Part shown: positions 1-9,501 of the stretch, piece by piece
Position numbering within the stretch: position 1 is the stretch's first letter
How the letters are laid out: every line of letters begins with the position of its first letter
Source of the DNA: Melastoma dodecandrum
Taxonomy: Eukaryota; Streptophyta; Magnoliopsida; Myrtales; Melastomataceae
Length of the DNA: 64,000 bases
Reading direction: 5' to 3'
NCBI GenBank assembly: GCA_029817715.1
Contig: JARUPY010000387.1
Span: 6,076,001 to 6,140,000, forward strand
The notes under the pieces: model-generated
Database searches by the model: none
What the model was told of the DNA's origin: nothing
The model's input: the letters and a program-made list of their open reading frames with translations, nothing else
Position numbers and translations under genes: made by a program

Positions 1-1047
1 TGGAATAGTGTAGTACAGAAACTGAAAGTAATGGGTCGTGGATAATGACAAGCAGCCGACCATGGGATATATTTAAGAGGCAATGGATGGGCCAAAGAGG
101 CGATCCAAAGGTCTTTTAATGGAAATGAAGATGCGTATGCTGATATCTTCGAAATGATTGATGATAGATGGAATTGTCAACTTCACCATCCATTGCATGC
201 AACGAGACATTACTTGATCGCGCGCATTGTGATCCGAACTCCACATATTTATGTGATTCAGAAGTAACTACCGAATTATATGGTTGCGTAGAGAGGTTGA
301 ATCCGATTATACATGTTTGAGATAAGATCATTGAAGAAGTTGTATGCTATTCGAGAAGCTCTGTTAATTTTGGAATGCCCTTAGCAAACTGAAGTAGGAC
401 TCAACGATCACCAGGTACTTACTTCTTAGTTATTTAAATTTACATTTTCAATGCTAAAGTTATTTAATGAATCATTAACATATATTTAATGTTCATGACA
501 ACGAAGTGGTGGGTTTTTTTGTGGTGATACCCCCACTCTTCAACATTTACGATTCGAATATTAAGTTTGATGTGTAACGCAACTTGTTGTGAGCGAAATT
601 GGAGTACTTTTGAGCATGTAAACCCCTTCTTCATACCATTAACATGTATTATCTCTGATTTTCTATTATGAGCATTTCACATTCTCAAAACACCAAAATC
701 ACATTCTATTATTTGCAAAGTACAGCCAAAATCTCAAAACAAGATATGATGTACGAGATACCATTGATCCTCTTTGCATGGATAATATTAATTATTGTAA
801 GGAGTGGCTAGTCGGTGAGATGAAAGAAGAGCAAGATGAGTCGCTACTAGTCGATGAGAAGGCATTGAATGTTCATCACGTCATTTGGAATGCACGAGGT
901 TCAAGTAGTTCGAGAATGTTTGATGATGATGGAATCCATACCGACGTTGAGGAGGAGATTAGAGGAGATGCCGATGAAGATAACACTTTGGTGGATTGCG
1001 AATCTAATGATGAAAGCCATGATAACGACATAGATTTAGATGTTTAG
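1..1047 (+). pseudogene. hAT-family transposase remnant (dimerisation region and C-terminal tail)
   Basis: hAT transposases cut and paste DNA elements and dimerise through a conserved C-terminal domain. Translating the plus strand in shifting frames gives hAT landmarks in order. Around 115-215 there is a block reading FEMIDDRWNCQLHHPLHA, close to the usual IDKRW..QLH.PLHAA motif. Around 345-410 a GMPLA block appears. Around 505-620 there is a WW block followed by RILSL.CNATCCERNWSTFEH, the hallmark of the dimerisation domain. The open stretch 778-1047 starts MDNINYCKEWLVGEM and ends in an acidic tail, as in many plant hAT proteins. Frameshifts and stops separate the blocks, and 421-500 and 621-740 look like intron or degraded sequence. 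The 5' half is outside the window. Confidence 0.8.
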
Positions 1048-1251
1048 ATTGTTGTGTTTTCATATCCTTTTGTCATGAACTTATGCGTTAGTCACATTTC
1101 AAAATGCTGGTTTCATGACATTCAAAGTTGAATTGACTTTATCTTGAAGTTACTTAGTTAAATTATATTTTCCGTTTAACCACCTACATGTCAAAAGCGC
1201 GCCTTGCGCTTTGCGGTTAAAGCAATTTGGGCTTTGGCGCTTTGACAACTA
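1..1251 (+). mobile_element. hAT transposon, 3' part (left end outside window)
   Basis: This segment holds transposase remnants on the plus strand, followed by a GC-rich subterminal tract at about 1194-1251 that ends in GGCGCTTTGACAACTAT. Plant hAT elements often end in GCGCC-rich tracts followed by TTTGACAAC, so I place the 3' terminus near 1250. No target duplication can be checked because the left end is missing. The element is decayed and cannot be autonomous. Confidence 0.65.
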
Positions 1252-1999
1252 TAGATAAAACATCTAGCCATTTCATGTATGGTCCTGTTGCACGCTTCCT
1301 TGTCATATGCATCAATAATATTTTGTCAATTTTTCTTCCCCTTTTCCATAAAAAAAGTCCCATAGGACGCTTTCCCTTACTCCTTCGACTAACTTATGTC
1401 CCCACACTGCACCTCTGACTCACTTTATTGCTCGATGGTACACTTCTTTTCGATGGCCGAACGAGGAGAATGTCACTCTCATCACCAACACCAACTAAAT
1501 AAATATTTATCGTGAAAGATGCACTATCAACATCAATTCTCTTCGTTCGTGTACGTTTTATTCCCTCCATTTGACTTCTCAGCTCTTCCTTTACTTCTGA
1601 GGGTCACTTTGTACAAGACGTTGCATTTTTATACATCTCCATTTGATGTTACCTCACTCGATAAATCTTGTCTCTGTCACATGACCGTAGAAATTGCAAG
1701 TAACCCCCATTGTTACCCTTTGCATCCTTTAAATAATTATACTTACATCCAATGTCTCTTTTCCGGATTTATTGACATTAAAAGAATTCATCCTAAACAT
1801 TAAAACTAAGTTACAGACAGAACAACCGATTCACACACCCGAAAAATAAGTTTGAACACCTTTTTCCAAATGCTGGTAAAAATCCATCCCCCATTAGAAA
1901 GAAATGTATCCCGGCAATTGAATAACTCGCTTCAATGCGAGCGAGGAGTCTGGACAATGAATATATAAAAAAATTCTTGACAGGGAAGCTGTGGCTCCA
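1252..1999. other. Intergenic, no gene recognised
   Basis: Short open frames on both strands lack recognisable motifs and overlap each other. I see no RNA gene or complete repeat here. Confidence 0.6.
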
Positions 2000-2004
2000 G
2001 TGCT

Positions 2005-2130
2005 TGGCACCCGGGGCCAAGGCAGTCTCGCCCATGAGTGATTCATTAACAGCGCACGCCCGGGCCAGGCTTAGGCGTCGAGGCCTCGCCTCGTGCCGCT
2101 TGGGCACCTTGGCGCTTTTTAGCAACACTG
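2005..2130 (+). mobile_element. hAT-like terminal region (GC-rich, ends GGCGCTTTTTAGCAACACTG)
   Basis: A GC-rich tract rich in GCCTCG/GCGCC words ends at 2130 in GGCGCTTTTTAGCAACACTG. The reverse complement begins CAGTGTTGCTAAAAAGCGCC, which resembles the termini of plant hAT elements. I found no matching left terminus, so this is either a fragment or a second 3' end related to the element at 1-1251. Confidence 0.4.
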
Positions 2131-2891
2131 CTTTCAGGTTGTTATTGTTATGTTTGGTTTTAAATGTTGACAGATTGGGGTCAGGATGTTCGGTTTTGTT
2201 CTAAGGGAGATGCATGGTTGGTTATTATTGATTTGGAAATTGTGGGGTTGGCTTTTAATTTCTCCGGAAGAGAAAGAGACATTGTTAATGCCTTCTTTAG
2301 TGTTTTAGATGTTTGAATGGTTGATATGAGGTGATCCGGACACCTTACCTTGTGAAGGGTGAATACGAGATGAGGACATACGTGTAAGTCGGTATGCCTA
2401 TATAAATGGTATGTGACTTGTTGGTAGCGCACGCATATTATGTATTAGTGCGCATTTGTATCCGAATTTGTACGCGAGGGTCAGAGAGGATGGTCAGAGG
2501 ACAGGATTTCGATTTGCAATCATGATGTTAATGCATGGAAAGGTTTTTCTAAAACTTCATACATTAGAACGAGCATAGGTTCTCTATTGTTTTACACTTG
2601 TATGCATTGGATGACCATTGTTTTAGGTATATAGCGATCGGGCGTAGATAACTCCAGAATACCGAGTCAAAGGTTTGAGTTGGCCTTTTTCTTCCGTTAT
2701 TTGTCGACTTGGCCTGAAACTTTGTATAACCATCTTTTAATTGGTTATTCTGAATTTCGTTTTTTACGGTTATTGTAAATATTAATATGGGGACATTTGA
2801 TTTTATAACTCTTGACTTAATAATTCGTGCTTTTTATTTTTAAACGTTGCTTCACCAATATAATAAAGTATTTTGATACATAAATGCACAC
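2131..2891. other. Intergenic, no gene recognised
   Basis: AT-rich sequence with only short overlapping open frames. No domain motif or RNA structure was recognised. Confidence 0.6.
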
Positions 2892-2899
2892 ACTAATAG

Positions 2900-3717
2900 T
2901 AGGGGTGAGCATAGGTTCTGGGTAAAATCGGGAACCTGTCGAAACCGGTACCATAGGGTCGGTTTCAGTACAGGTTCTCAAATAGATCGGGTAGGTTCTA
3001 GGTTCTAAATTTTACAAAACCGGCGGTACCAAGTACGGTTCCAGGTTCTCCCCCCGGAACCAACCCGGAGAACCTGGAACCTAACCTAAATTTTACCCAA
3101 CCCAACCCCATAACCTACCCTAAATCTTACCAAACCCAATAACCTAACTTAAACTTTACCCTACCACAAACAATTGTCCCCCTCTTCACAACAACGTCTT
3201 CATCAAACGGTTCCAGGGGTTACGGTTTCTTACGGTAAGTCAGCTCCTATCTACTTTTTCCCTCCTTCCCCGCCTTGCCTTGTCAATTTTTATTTATGAT
3301 TCTTTCTGGGTTAGGTTAGGTTGAGCCGTGGGCGATGGGAATATTTTCTTAAAAGTTCTTTTTGTCTGAACATAGCCGATCAGGGGGTGATTCTGTGGGG
3401 TTTGGATTTTGATTTTGATGTAATTTGAGGCGTTGGTGCTCTGGATCATCTGTTTGGGTGTCTTAATCAGAATCGAAACACGAACCGCTCATAGGGCGAC
3501 GCCGTTGACCGAACCAGAATTAAAACTCAGAGGGCGACGCCGCTAACGGAACCGAAACAGAACCGGAACCTGTACCAGAACCGGTAGGGTAGGTTCTTGG
3601 GTGGGTCTTTGATTAATCGGGTAGGTTCTAGGTTCTAAAAATTAAGAACCGGACATTATAGGGTAGGGTCCAGGTTCCACGTCCCGAACCTGAAAACCTG
3701 GAACCTGCTCACCCCTA
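2900..3717. mobile_element. Non-autonomous hAT element (MITE-like), complete
   Basis: The element begins TAGGGGTGAGCA (2900-2911) and ends TGCTCACCCCTA (3706-3717), a perfect 12-bp terminal inverted repeat. It is flanked by a perfect 8-bp direct repeat, ACTAATAG, at 2892-2899 and 3718-3725. An 8-bp duplication is the hallmark of the hAT superfamily. Both ends carry many permuted copies of GGTTCTAGGTTC, GGAACCTG and GGTACC-like words, so each half could fold on itself. At 818 bp with no credible transposase it must have been moved in trans. The intact duplication suggests a fairly recent insertion. Confidence 0.88.
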
Positions 3718-3725
3718 ACTAATAG

Positions 3726-5099
3726 AGGTGACTGTAGTAAGGTAATTAGTTTGCTCCGAACAAAAATAAAAATTCAGTTTTCCACGATCTAACTAAACAT
3801 TTAGAGTCATATCTTTATTTTGTTAGAGAGAAGACATTATTAGAATATGTGAAACGTCTACAAACTCATCAGGGCAGCTGGCAAACGTCATTACTAATGG
3901 ATTAACTGGGAAACATTTTCGTTTTGAGCATACTTGACATATATTCTCATCTTGAGGGATGTATCAGGAGTATAAAGCAGATATTAGTTATCATCAGCAA
4001 AGAAACGAAATCCGAAAATGGGAGTCTTGACACCTAGTTAGAGTAAACGGAGAGAAGCATTTTGGAAAGCGGGATCTGATTTCATGTATGCTGTTCGCGA
4101 AGAACCCCAAGGTTTGCATTGCAAGACTTGGAGAAGTCAAAGTATCTAGTTACGTCTAAAGAAAGAGGAAGAAGATGGGCCCAAAATCGAAGCCTTAATG
4201 ATGATGACGGGCCTTGCCTAGAATTGGCTCGGTGGGAAGTTTGTGCAGCAACTACATAAAACCATCCATATAAACAAACAAGATTATTAACATCTAGTTA
4301 ATTAAAACCACATATTAGTTTAGTCATTTGATGCGGAAAATTAAGGAATAACAGCACCGCTGAATCTCCTCAGATAACGGCCGCGTTCCACCACACTCCG
4401 ATGGGTTCTACCTCGTTCGCACACCTCTCCACATAACCCTGACTCTTCTACCATGTTTTTCCTTGTTTTCACTAACGCTCGTCTTCCCCCATACTAACAA
4501 ATCCCCAGCCTAACAATGGCTTAAGCCCATCAATTAATTTCTTTCGGCCCTTGGCCCACTGCCCAGTCTTCAACCACCCTCGATTTTTCCCTTGATCCTG
4601 CGATTCTCGAGTGTGCTCCTTTCTCCGCATTTGACTCTCTCCTCTTTTCCACGCAACATCATTATCCAAGTATGTATATAAAGAAAGAAGCTGTAATAAA
4701 AAGCTATGTTTCTTTCATCTTTTACGGCTTCAATCTGATAATTTTATTCGTCAATTTTCGTTTTTTTAATAGTTTTCTCATCTTGAAAAGTTATTTCCCA
4801 CCATTTATCACGTGAAGGTTAAAATAACTTAGTAGAACTCGAATAATTCGTCGGTATCAGCCAGCTTATCATCGCCCTAACCTCGATGGTCACGATCTTA
4901 ATGCGAGCTCAATGACACAATCACGGAATAGGGAAGAAGTTAAGATTTCGGCGCAAGAAAGTATAACGAAGCTGATTTAAAGAATGTATGTCAGCCTCGT
5001 AATTCCCAGAACCCGGCAACAATTTTCGAAATTTTTATTTTTCACCATCTGTCATATTGGACGGATGTTATAACCGCGAAATAAATCCACCACAAGTCT
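3726..5099. other. Intergenic, upstream of the Gnk2-type gene
   Basis: No gene or repeat is supported here. A minus-strand open frame at 4472-4669 has no recognisable motif. The last few hundred bases are the likely promoter region of the downstream gene, but I cannot point to a convincing TATA box. Confidence 0.55.
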
Positions 5100-5597
5100 A
5101 TGGGAAGATTGGCTTCCTCGTCTGTAACACCAAATGACGGTGGAAGGGAGGCGTATCTTCGGTCACAAAATATAGAGGAAATGGATGGATTCATGAGGTG
5201 GCTAGCGATTCTGGTGGTCGCTGCACCATTGATGATGAGCGATCTTTGCTGTGGCCGTCCTCCTGCTGACTACATGGGGTTTGTGTACAAGATATGCAAT
5301 GGAAACCTGGATCCAGATCAAGTGGAATTCAAGTCCTGCCTGGAAAATATCTTCAATTTCTTGCCCAAGGACACGGTCCGATACGGTTTCGACTTCTATG
5401 AGAACTCCAGTCATGGAAACATGCCATGCTACACGCACGGGGTTTGCAACAGGACGCTCTCGAAATCGGATTGCGTCCGCTGCTTGGAAACAGCGATTAA
5501 GAGCGCTCGTGGTCAATGTGGATGGAGCATTGGAGTTCAGTTTCAACTCAAGGGATGTAGGGTGAGATTCGAAAAGTATGGCTTTACTGAGGATTGA
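5100..5597 (+). CDS. Gnk2-type cysteine-rich secretory protein, single domain (ginkbilobin-2/CRRSP-like)
   Basis: This is a 165-residue secreted protein of the ginkbilobin-2 (Gnk2, DUF26) family. Known members bind mannose and inhibit fungi, or act as plasmodesmal or receptor ectodomains. The domain spans about residues 60-163 and has the diagnostic C-x8-C-x2-C at C116, C125 and C128, plus C66, C80, C110, C140 and C153, which match disulfide positions of the fold. A hydrophobic stretch at residues 33-47 (WLAILVVAAPLMM) follows Met28, so the secreted form probably starts at the ATG at 5181; the first in-frame ATG at 5100 would add 27 polar residues that do not look like a signal peptide. There is no second domain, transmembrane helix or kinase, so it resembles the single-domain antifungal type. 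The frame is intact and intronless. Confidence 0.8.
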   Translation: MGRLASSSVTPNDGGREAYLRSQNIEEMDGFMRWLAILVVAAPLMMSDLCCGRPPADYMGFVYKICNGNLDPDQVEFKSCLENIFNFLPKDTVRYGFDFYENSSHGNMPCYTHGVCNRTLSKSDCVRCLETAIKSARGQCGWSIGVQFQLKGCRVRFEKYGFTED

Positions 5598-6145
5598 CAC
5601 TAGGGAGGGCCCTGAAGGCTTGAGCCAGGTACGACTATTTACTTTTATTGTCATTTCTTCGCTGAATGGGATTTAGTTACATTAGCCGACCGCACAAAGA
5701 TAACTTCATAACTAATCTCGAAATATTTGTAGAGAAAGCATGACGGACTCCTCGGATTGCGTAGCCGAGTGTTAAAATAAGCGGGGTGTCGGCATCGGAG
5801 AAGCGAACTTAGGCAGAAGGTCCGCCCATTACCTGTCATAAGAACTCCACTCCATTTGTAAGGGAATGGGAGTCATGTTTGATTGTTGATGAAGGCTCTC
5901 TCTCCCTTCTACCTTCGTTTGGGCTTTTAATGAGGGCCGCCGGCATAAGGGATATAAACGTCATTTCGCGGTTTTATTTAGCTGCAACTTTGAAAAGGCG
6001 TAAATTTTGTCATTGTTTTTCTAGTTGTTCAAGCAGACGCCTTCTGTTAGACAAAGGATTTGCTTGCTTGCCAATTACGACTACGTGGCGGAACTAAAAT
6101 TCTACGAGAGAACTCATTGAGACATTTCAAACTCTTTTCATAAAA
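5598..6145. other. 3' flank of the Gnk2-type gene, target region of copia C1
   Basis: No further gene is supported. The stretch ends in ATTCG (6146-6150), the left copy of the target duplication of the copia element that follows. Confidence 0.6.
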
Positions 6146-6585
6146 ATTCGTGTAAAGAAGGAAGGTTGCAAGAAGATCGGTTGGAGGATGGAAATACTTC
6201 TTAGTTGAAAAAGACATTAAGAACAAGGAGAAAGCACGGTCATAGGAGGAGAAGTATGCAGGCCCTCGATTAAAGAAAGTGTCCTGACCCAATTTTCTTT
6301 CTATAAAAATCACAAAAAATAATAGAAAAATTGAAAATCATAAAAAATATTTAAAATCATCGAAAATCAATAAAAAACATCTAAGTAATAAAAAAATCAT
6401 TAATGATCAACGAAAATCCACAAAGGTATTGTTCACTTTTTTTTATTTTTTCGCTAGAAATTGCATCAGGTTATATCCTAGCCGGCCGAGCTCCCGTCAT
6501 CCATCGACACGACCCCCAACTCGTTTCCCTTGGAATGCAAGATGCTCGACAACTCCGTCCACGACTCGCATTACCCGACAATCTG

Positions 6586-6664
6586 GTAAATTATTTCTTT
6601 TGCTTATGTTTAATTCGATGAATTTATCTACTTTGATTCTTTTTATTTTTTTATTTTTTCGCAA
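6586..6664 (+). other. Intron-like segment in the T1 LTR (acceptor decayed)
   Basis: The segment aligns with the 80-nt intron-like segment of the T2 LTR (53980-54059). The donor reads CTG|GTAAATT and a T-rich tract leads to TTTTTTCGCAA, where T2 has CTCTGCAG. The acceptor AG is therefore AA here. Captured gene sequence begins soon after it. Confidence 0.45.
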
Positions 6665-6779
6665 CCAACAACGGCGGCGTCCGCGACACTCGTTTATTTT
6701 CACAAAGGAAAGAAAAGAAAGCAATACATTGAAGACTGGCCACAGCGATATGATTTGTATTAAGGAGCTTTCTTTTGGA

Positions 6780-7160
6780 AGCTCCCGTCATGGGAATCGT
6801 CCCAGGTCGAGTGCTTAATGTGACCAAGTTCGCGGAGTTGTCAATCTCATCTTCCGACCACTCGTCCATCGTGTCACTGAACCTCTTCGTGGCTCTGCTC
6901 TGCGCCTGTATTGTGATGGGCCAAATTCTTGAGGAGTCCAGGTGGAAGAACGAGTCCATCACCGCCCTTGCCATAGGTCTGTGTACAGGGACAATCATCC
7001 TGATCACGATGGGCGGGAAGAGCTTGCGTCTGTTCGTGTTCAGCGAAGATCTATTCTTCATCTACCTCCTCCCTCCCGTCATCTTCAATGCCGGTTTCCA
7101 AGAGAAGAAGAAGAGGTTCTTCAGCAACTTCATGACGATAATGATGTTCGGCACCTTCGT
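6780..7160 (+). pseudogene. Vacuolar Na+/H+ exchanger (NHX) N-terminal fragment
   Basis: NHX antiporters of the tonoplast exchange cytosolic Na+ or K+ for lumenal H+. The open frame here encodes the N-terminal transmembrane region: SLNLFVALLCACIVMG, then NESITALAIGLCTG, then the signature LFFIYLLPPVIFNAGFQ (amiloride-site region of TM3), then FMTIMMFG. It covers about the first 110 residues of a roughly 540-residue family. The similarity stops near 7155 and the frame closes at 7195. No in-frame ATG sits at a plausible native start. It is a captured fragment inside the T1 LTR, not a functional transporter. Confidence 0.85.
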
Positions 7161-7195
7161 GTTCGCGTCGGAAACGGATCACGTCGGAAATATTT

Positions 7196-7875
7196 GACAA
7201 TAAGACTCACAGGCATTTTGTAGATGTGGTTACCAATAAGTAATTGAAGAAAACGATTGAAAGAAGTCTTACAATAGAAAATAAGAGCTTACAGTCATAG
7301 AAATAAAATAAGGACGGAAAGTCGTTGACTGGCTACAGTGCTTCGTAGACTTGGAGCATCGTCGCAGACTTGACGGTGGAACGCTGCAGGGTAGCGTTCC
7401 TCTGGTGGCAGGACTTAGCTGCTGAGCTTGATGGACTGGGTACGGTCGGATGCTGAGGCGGATGTGGACGTCAAGACTGTGGTGGTCTGCGTTGGCGGGA
7501 GTGTCGAAGGCGGAGATGCGTACTAGGACTACGGTGGCTCGTCCTAGCGTTGAAGTCGAGGGTGGAGGGTTGTTACCAGAGCTACGGTTGCTCACTCTGA
7601 TGGTGGAAGTGAAAGCGGAGGGTTGTTACCAGAGCTACGGTTGCTCACTCTGACGGTGGAAGTGAAGGCGGAGGGTTGTTACCAGAGCTACGGTTGCTCA
7701 CTCTGGCGGTGGAAGTGAAGACCAATGAAACCTTAAGAGTCTCTCCCAGGTCGGAGAATCCTAACAACTATGCTAAGGGGTGACGAGTAAGATAAACTTC
7801 TGTTGGCTGATTTAATCGTGATTTTCTCTGAGGGAGATCTCCTCCCTTTTATACTTAGTCTGTTACGACCTTCTG
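7196..7875. other. Unassigned segment between two NHX fragments, with tandem repeat
   Basis: This interrupts the NHX similarity and matches no NHX exon I recognise. It contains the 53-bp tandem repeat at 7564-7722. On the minus strand it has a TATAAAAGGG box near 7850, so it may be a further inserted LTR or promoter-like fragment. I could not find paired ends. Confidence 0.4.
7564..7722 (+). repeat. 53-bp tandem repeat, three copies
   Basis: Copies start at 7564, 7617 and 7670, each beginning GGAGGGTTGTTACCAGAGC and running through a GGTTGCTCACTCTG core. They differ at only a few positions. Confidence 0.9.
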
Positions 7876-8097
7876 AAGATCTTCCAGACCCAACTCACCC
7901 ATCACAATACCTTCATCTTCATGTACGTTGGCATGGATGCATTGGACATCGAGAAGTGGGGAATCGTGCAAAACAGCCCCGGGAAATCGATCGGAGATTA
8001 GAATAAAGCACCAGGTGACGATCTGGTGGGCCGGGTGCATGCGCGGAGCAGTCTCGATGGCGCTCGCATATAACCAGTTCACTCGATCCAACGAGAA
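7876..8097 (+). pseudogene. NHX exchanger fragments, central and C-terminal transmembrane region
   Basis: Two further NHX blocks are fused. The first, at about 7905-7990, reads FIFMYVGMDALDIEKW and continues to NSPGKS. The second, at about 8003-8095, reads QVTIWWAGCMRGAVSMALAY followed by NQFTRS. In native NHX proteins these blocks are separated by roughly 50 residues, and about 180 residues are missing between them and the fragment at 6780-7160. The first block runs into a stop just before the junction. The blocks keep native order and strand, as expected for an internally deleted copy of one gene. Confidence 0.82.
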
Positions 8098-8269
8098 GTC
8101 CCGAGACGATACCCTCGACGTCACCAACAAGGACCTCATCAGCTCCGACCGCACCGTCGTTCCCGTCGACCTCTTTGCCACCCCAAATGCAGCCACAGAA
8201 CTTCCAGAGGAGCCCACAAAGCCTGACCCACCCAACCTGACCGACTTCGATCCGTTCCCAGCCGTTCAC

Positions 8270-8704
8270 CCCCCGAGGCACTGTTCTTCAATGTTTATGT
8301 TAACTCCTGGTATGCTTACCAAAACCTCGACATCGGGAAGTTGACCTCTGAGGTATGGGGCAGTCCATACTACCTCGATGTCATCGCAACCTTGAGGGGA
8401 AGTGGTTTACTAACCGTGAGTGTCGGCCAGTATGCCGACAGCAGTATCTACTCCACTGCCTTTCTAAATGGCTTGGAGGTCATGAAGATCCATAGTGTCA
8501 CAAGTAGGCTTTTCATCCCAGCTGGACAAAGATCAAAGTGGAAGACGAAGGCGTAGCAAACATGTGTATCCTGGAAAATCGAAGGGAGAACGATGCCCGT
8601 TTTCCGACTTGAAATCTGGATATCGTTACCCACTCATGGCAATCAAGGAGGCCACGGATAATTTCAGCGAAAATTTAGCGGTTGGAATTCGCCCTGGAAT
8701 ATAG
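8270..8704 (+). pseudogene. CrRLK1L receptor-like kinase fragments (malectin-like ectodomain and juxtamembrane)
   Basis: The frame beginning near 8287 reads LFFNVYVNSWYAYQNLDIG, then PYYLDVIA, LTVSVGQY and AFLNGLEVMKI. This is the end of the second malectin-like domain of the CrRLK1L family (THESEUS/FERONIA relatives), plasma-membrane receptors that monitor cell walls. After a gap and frame change, 8600-8704 reads [19 protein letters not shown], the juxtamembrane and start of the kinase domain, and ends at a stop. The transmembrane helix and almost the whole kinase are missing, so no function is expected. The piece upstream at about 8098-8270 is open but unassigned. Confidence 0.75.
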
Positions 8705-8779
8705 CATTGAGGACGTTCGCCCAGCCGCTGGAATCAAGAAATTCCGTTCTGCTGCTTACTCCAACTGCGTCCGAAAGCC

Positions 8780-9142
8780 ATCCTGAGATTTGCCAAGAAG
8801 CTGGCTTTGAGAAGAAGCTCGAGCTGACATTTTATGAGCCTGGGATCTTTGCTGATCCTGAGGGGATGGGCCTCCGAGCACTGTCCAAATCCCAACTGGA
8901 TGAAATCTTGGAACCGGCACAATGCACCATTGTGTCTTCCTTGTCAAACAAGGACGTGGACTCCTATGTCCTATCAGACTCCAGCCTGTTTGTGTACCCC
9001 TACAAGATCATCATCAAGACGTGCGGGACCACAAAGCTGCTCCTGGCTATACCCGCGATCCTGAAGCTGGCTGATTCTCTATCGCTGGCCATGAAATCAG
9101 TTCGATACACCCGTGGGAACCCATCCCGAAATTTGACATTTG
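8780..9142 (+). pseudogene. S-adenosylmethionine decarboxylase (SAMDC) proenzyme, N-terminal fragment
   Basis: SAMDC makes decarboxylated SAM for spermidine and spermine synthesis. It self-cleaves to give a pyruvoyl group. The frame encodes [16 protein letters not shown], then [24 protein letters not shown], the cleavage region [19 protein letters not shown] and KSVRYTRG, about 110 of some 360 residues. The cleavage site reads LSDSS where plants normally have LSESS. Similarity ends at RYTRG near 9115, and a GT donor-like site (TTG|GTAATTT) follows at 9143. It lacks the proenzyme's C-terminal two thirds and a normal start, so it is a captured fragment. Confidence 0.88.
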
Positions 9143-9501
9143 GTAATTTTTTTAATTCATGTTTTTTTTAAACTTTGCCTTTGTGTACGCGTGCGTGGTT
9201 GTCTTTTACAATCAAAAGACATTTTATTTTTGTTAAAGGCAATTTGACATTAGTTTTATAATTATTATTACCCATGTAAATCTTATTTTTATTCGATGCA
9301 TTGAATTTTTTTAAAATCCACGATTATACTTCATGCTTCATTTTTTTCAAAAATTAACCGTACAGTGTTATTACCATCTTTACCATTTGCTCATAATATG
9401 TTTTTTCCATTAGAAAATCATTAGTCTAATTTTCTCTATTTGAGATTTTACTTTCAAGCTTTCTTCGAATAGTTTACTTCGTTGCTTTGATTTTTATGCA
9501 G
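9143..9501 (+). other. Intron-like AT-rich segment after the SAMDC fragment
   Basis: The segment starts GTAATTTTTTT and ends TTTTTATGCAG, directly before the conserved LTR segment that begins GTATCTCGG. It is strongly AT-rich. Splice use is inferred only from its ends and composition. Confidence 0.4.

Noticed and set aside
5202..5654. Minus-strand open frame of 150 codons over the Gnk2-type gene
   Set aside because: It is antisense to a well-supported domain and shows no motif of its own.
6780..9142. Intact NHX, receptor kinase or SAMDC genes
   Set aside because: Each match covers only part of the family length, without a native start, and runs into stops or unrelated sequence. They lie within an LTR with a target duplication.
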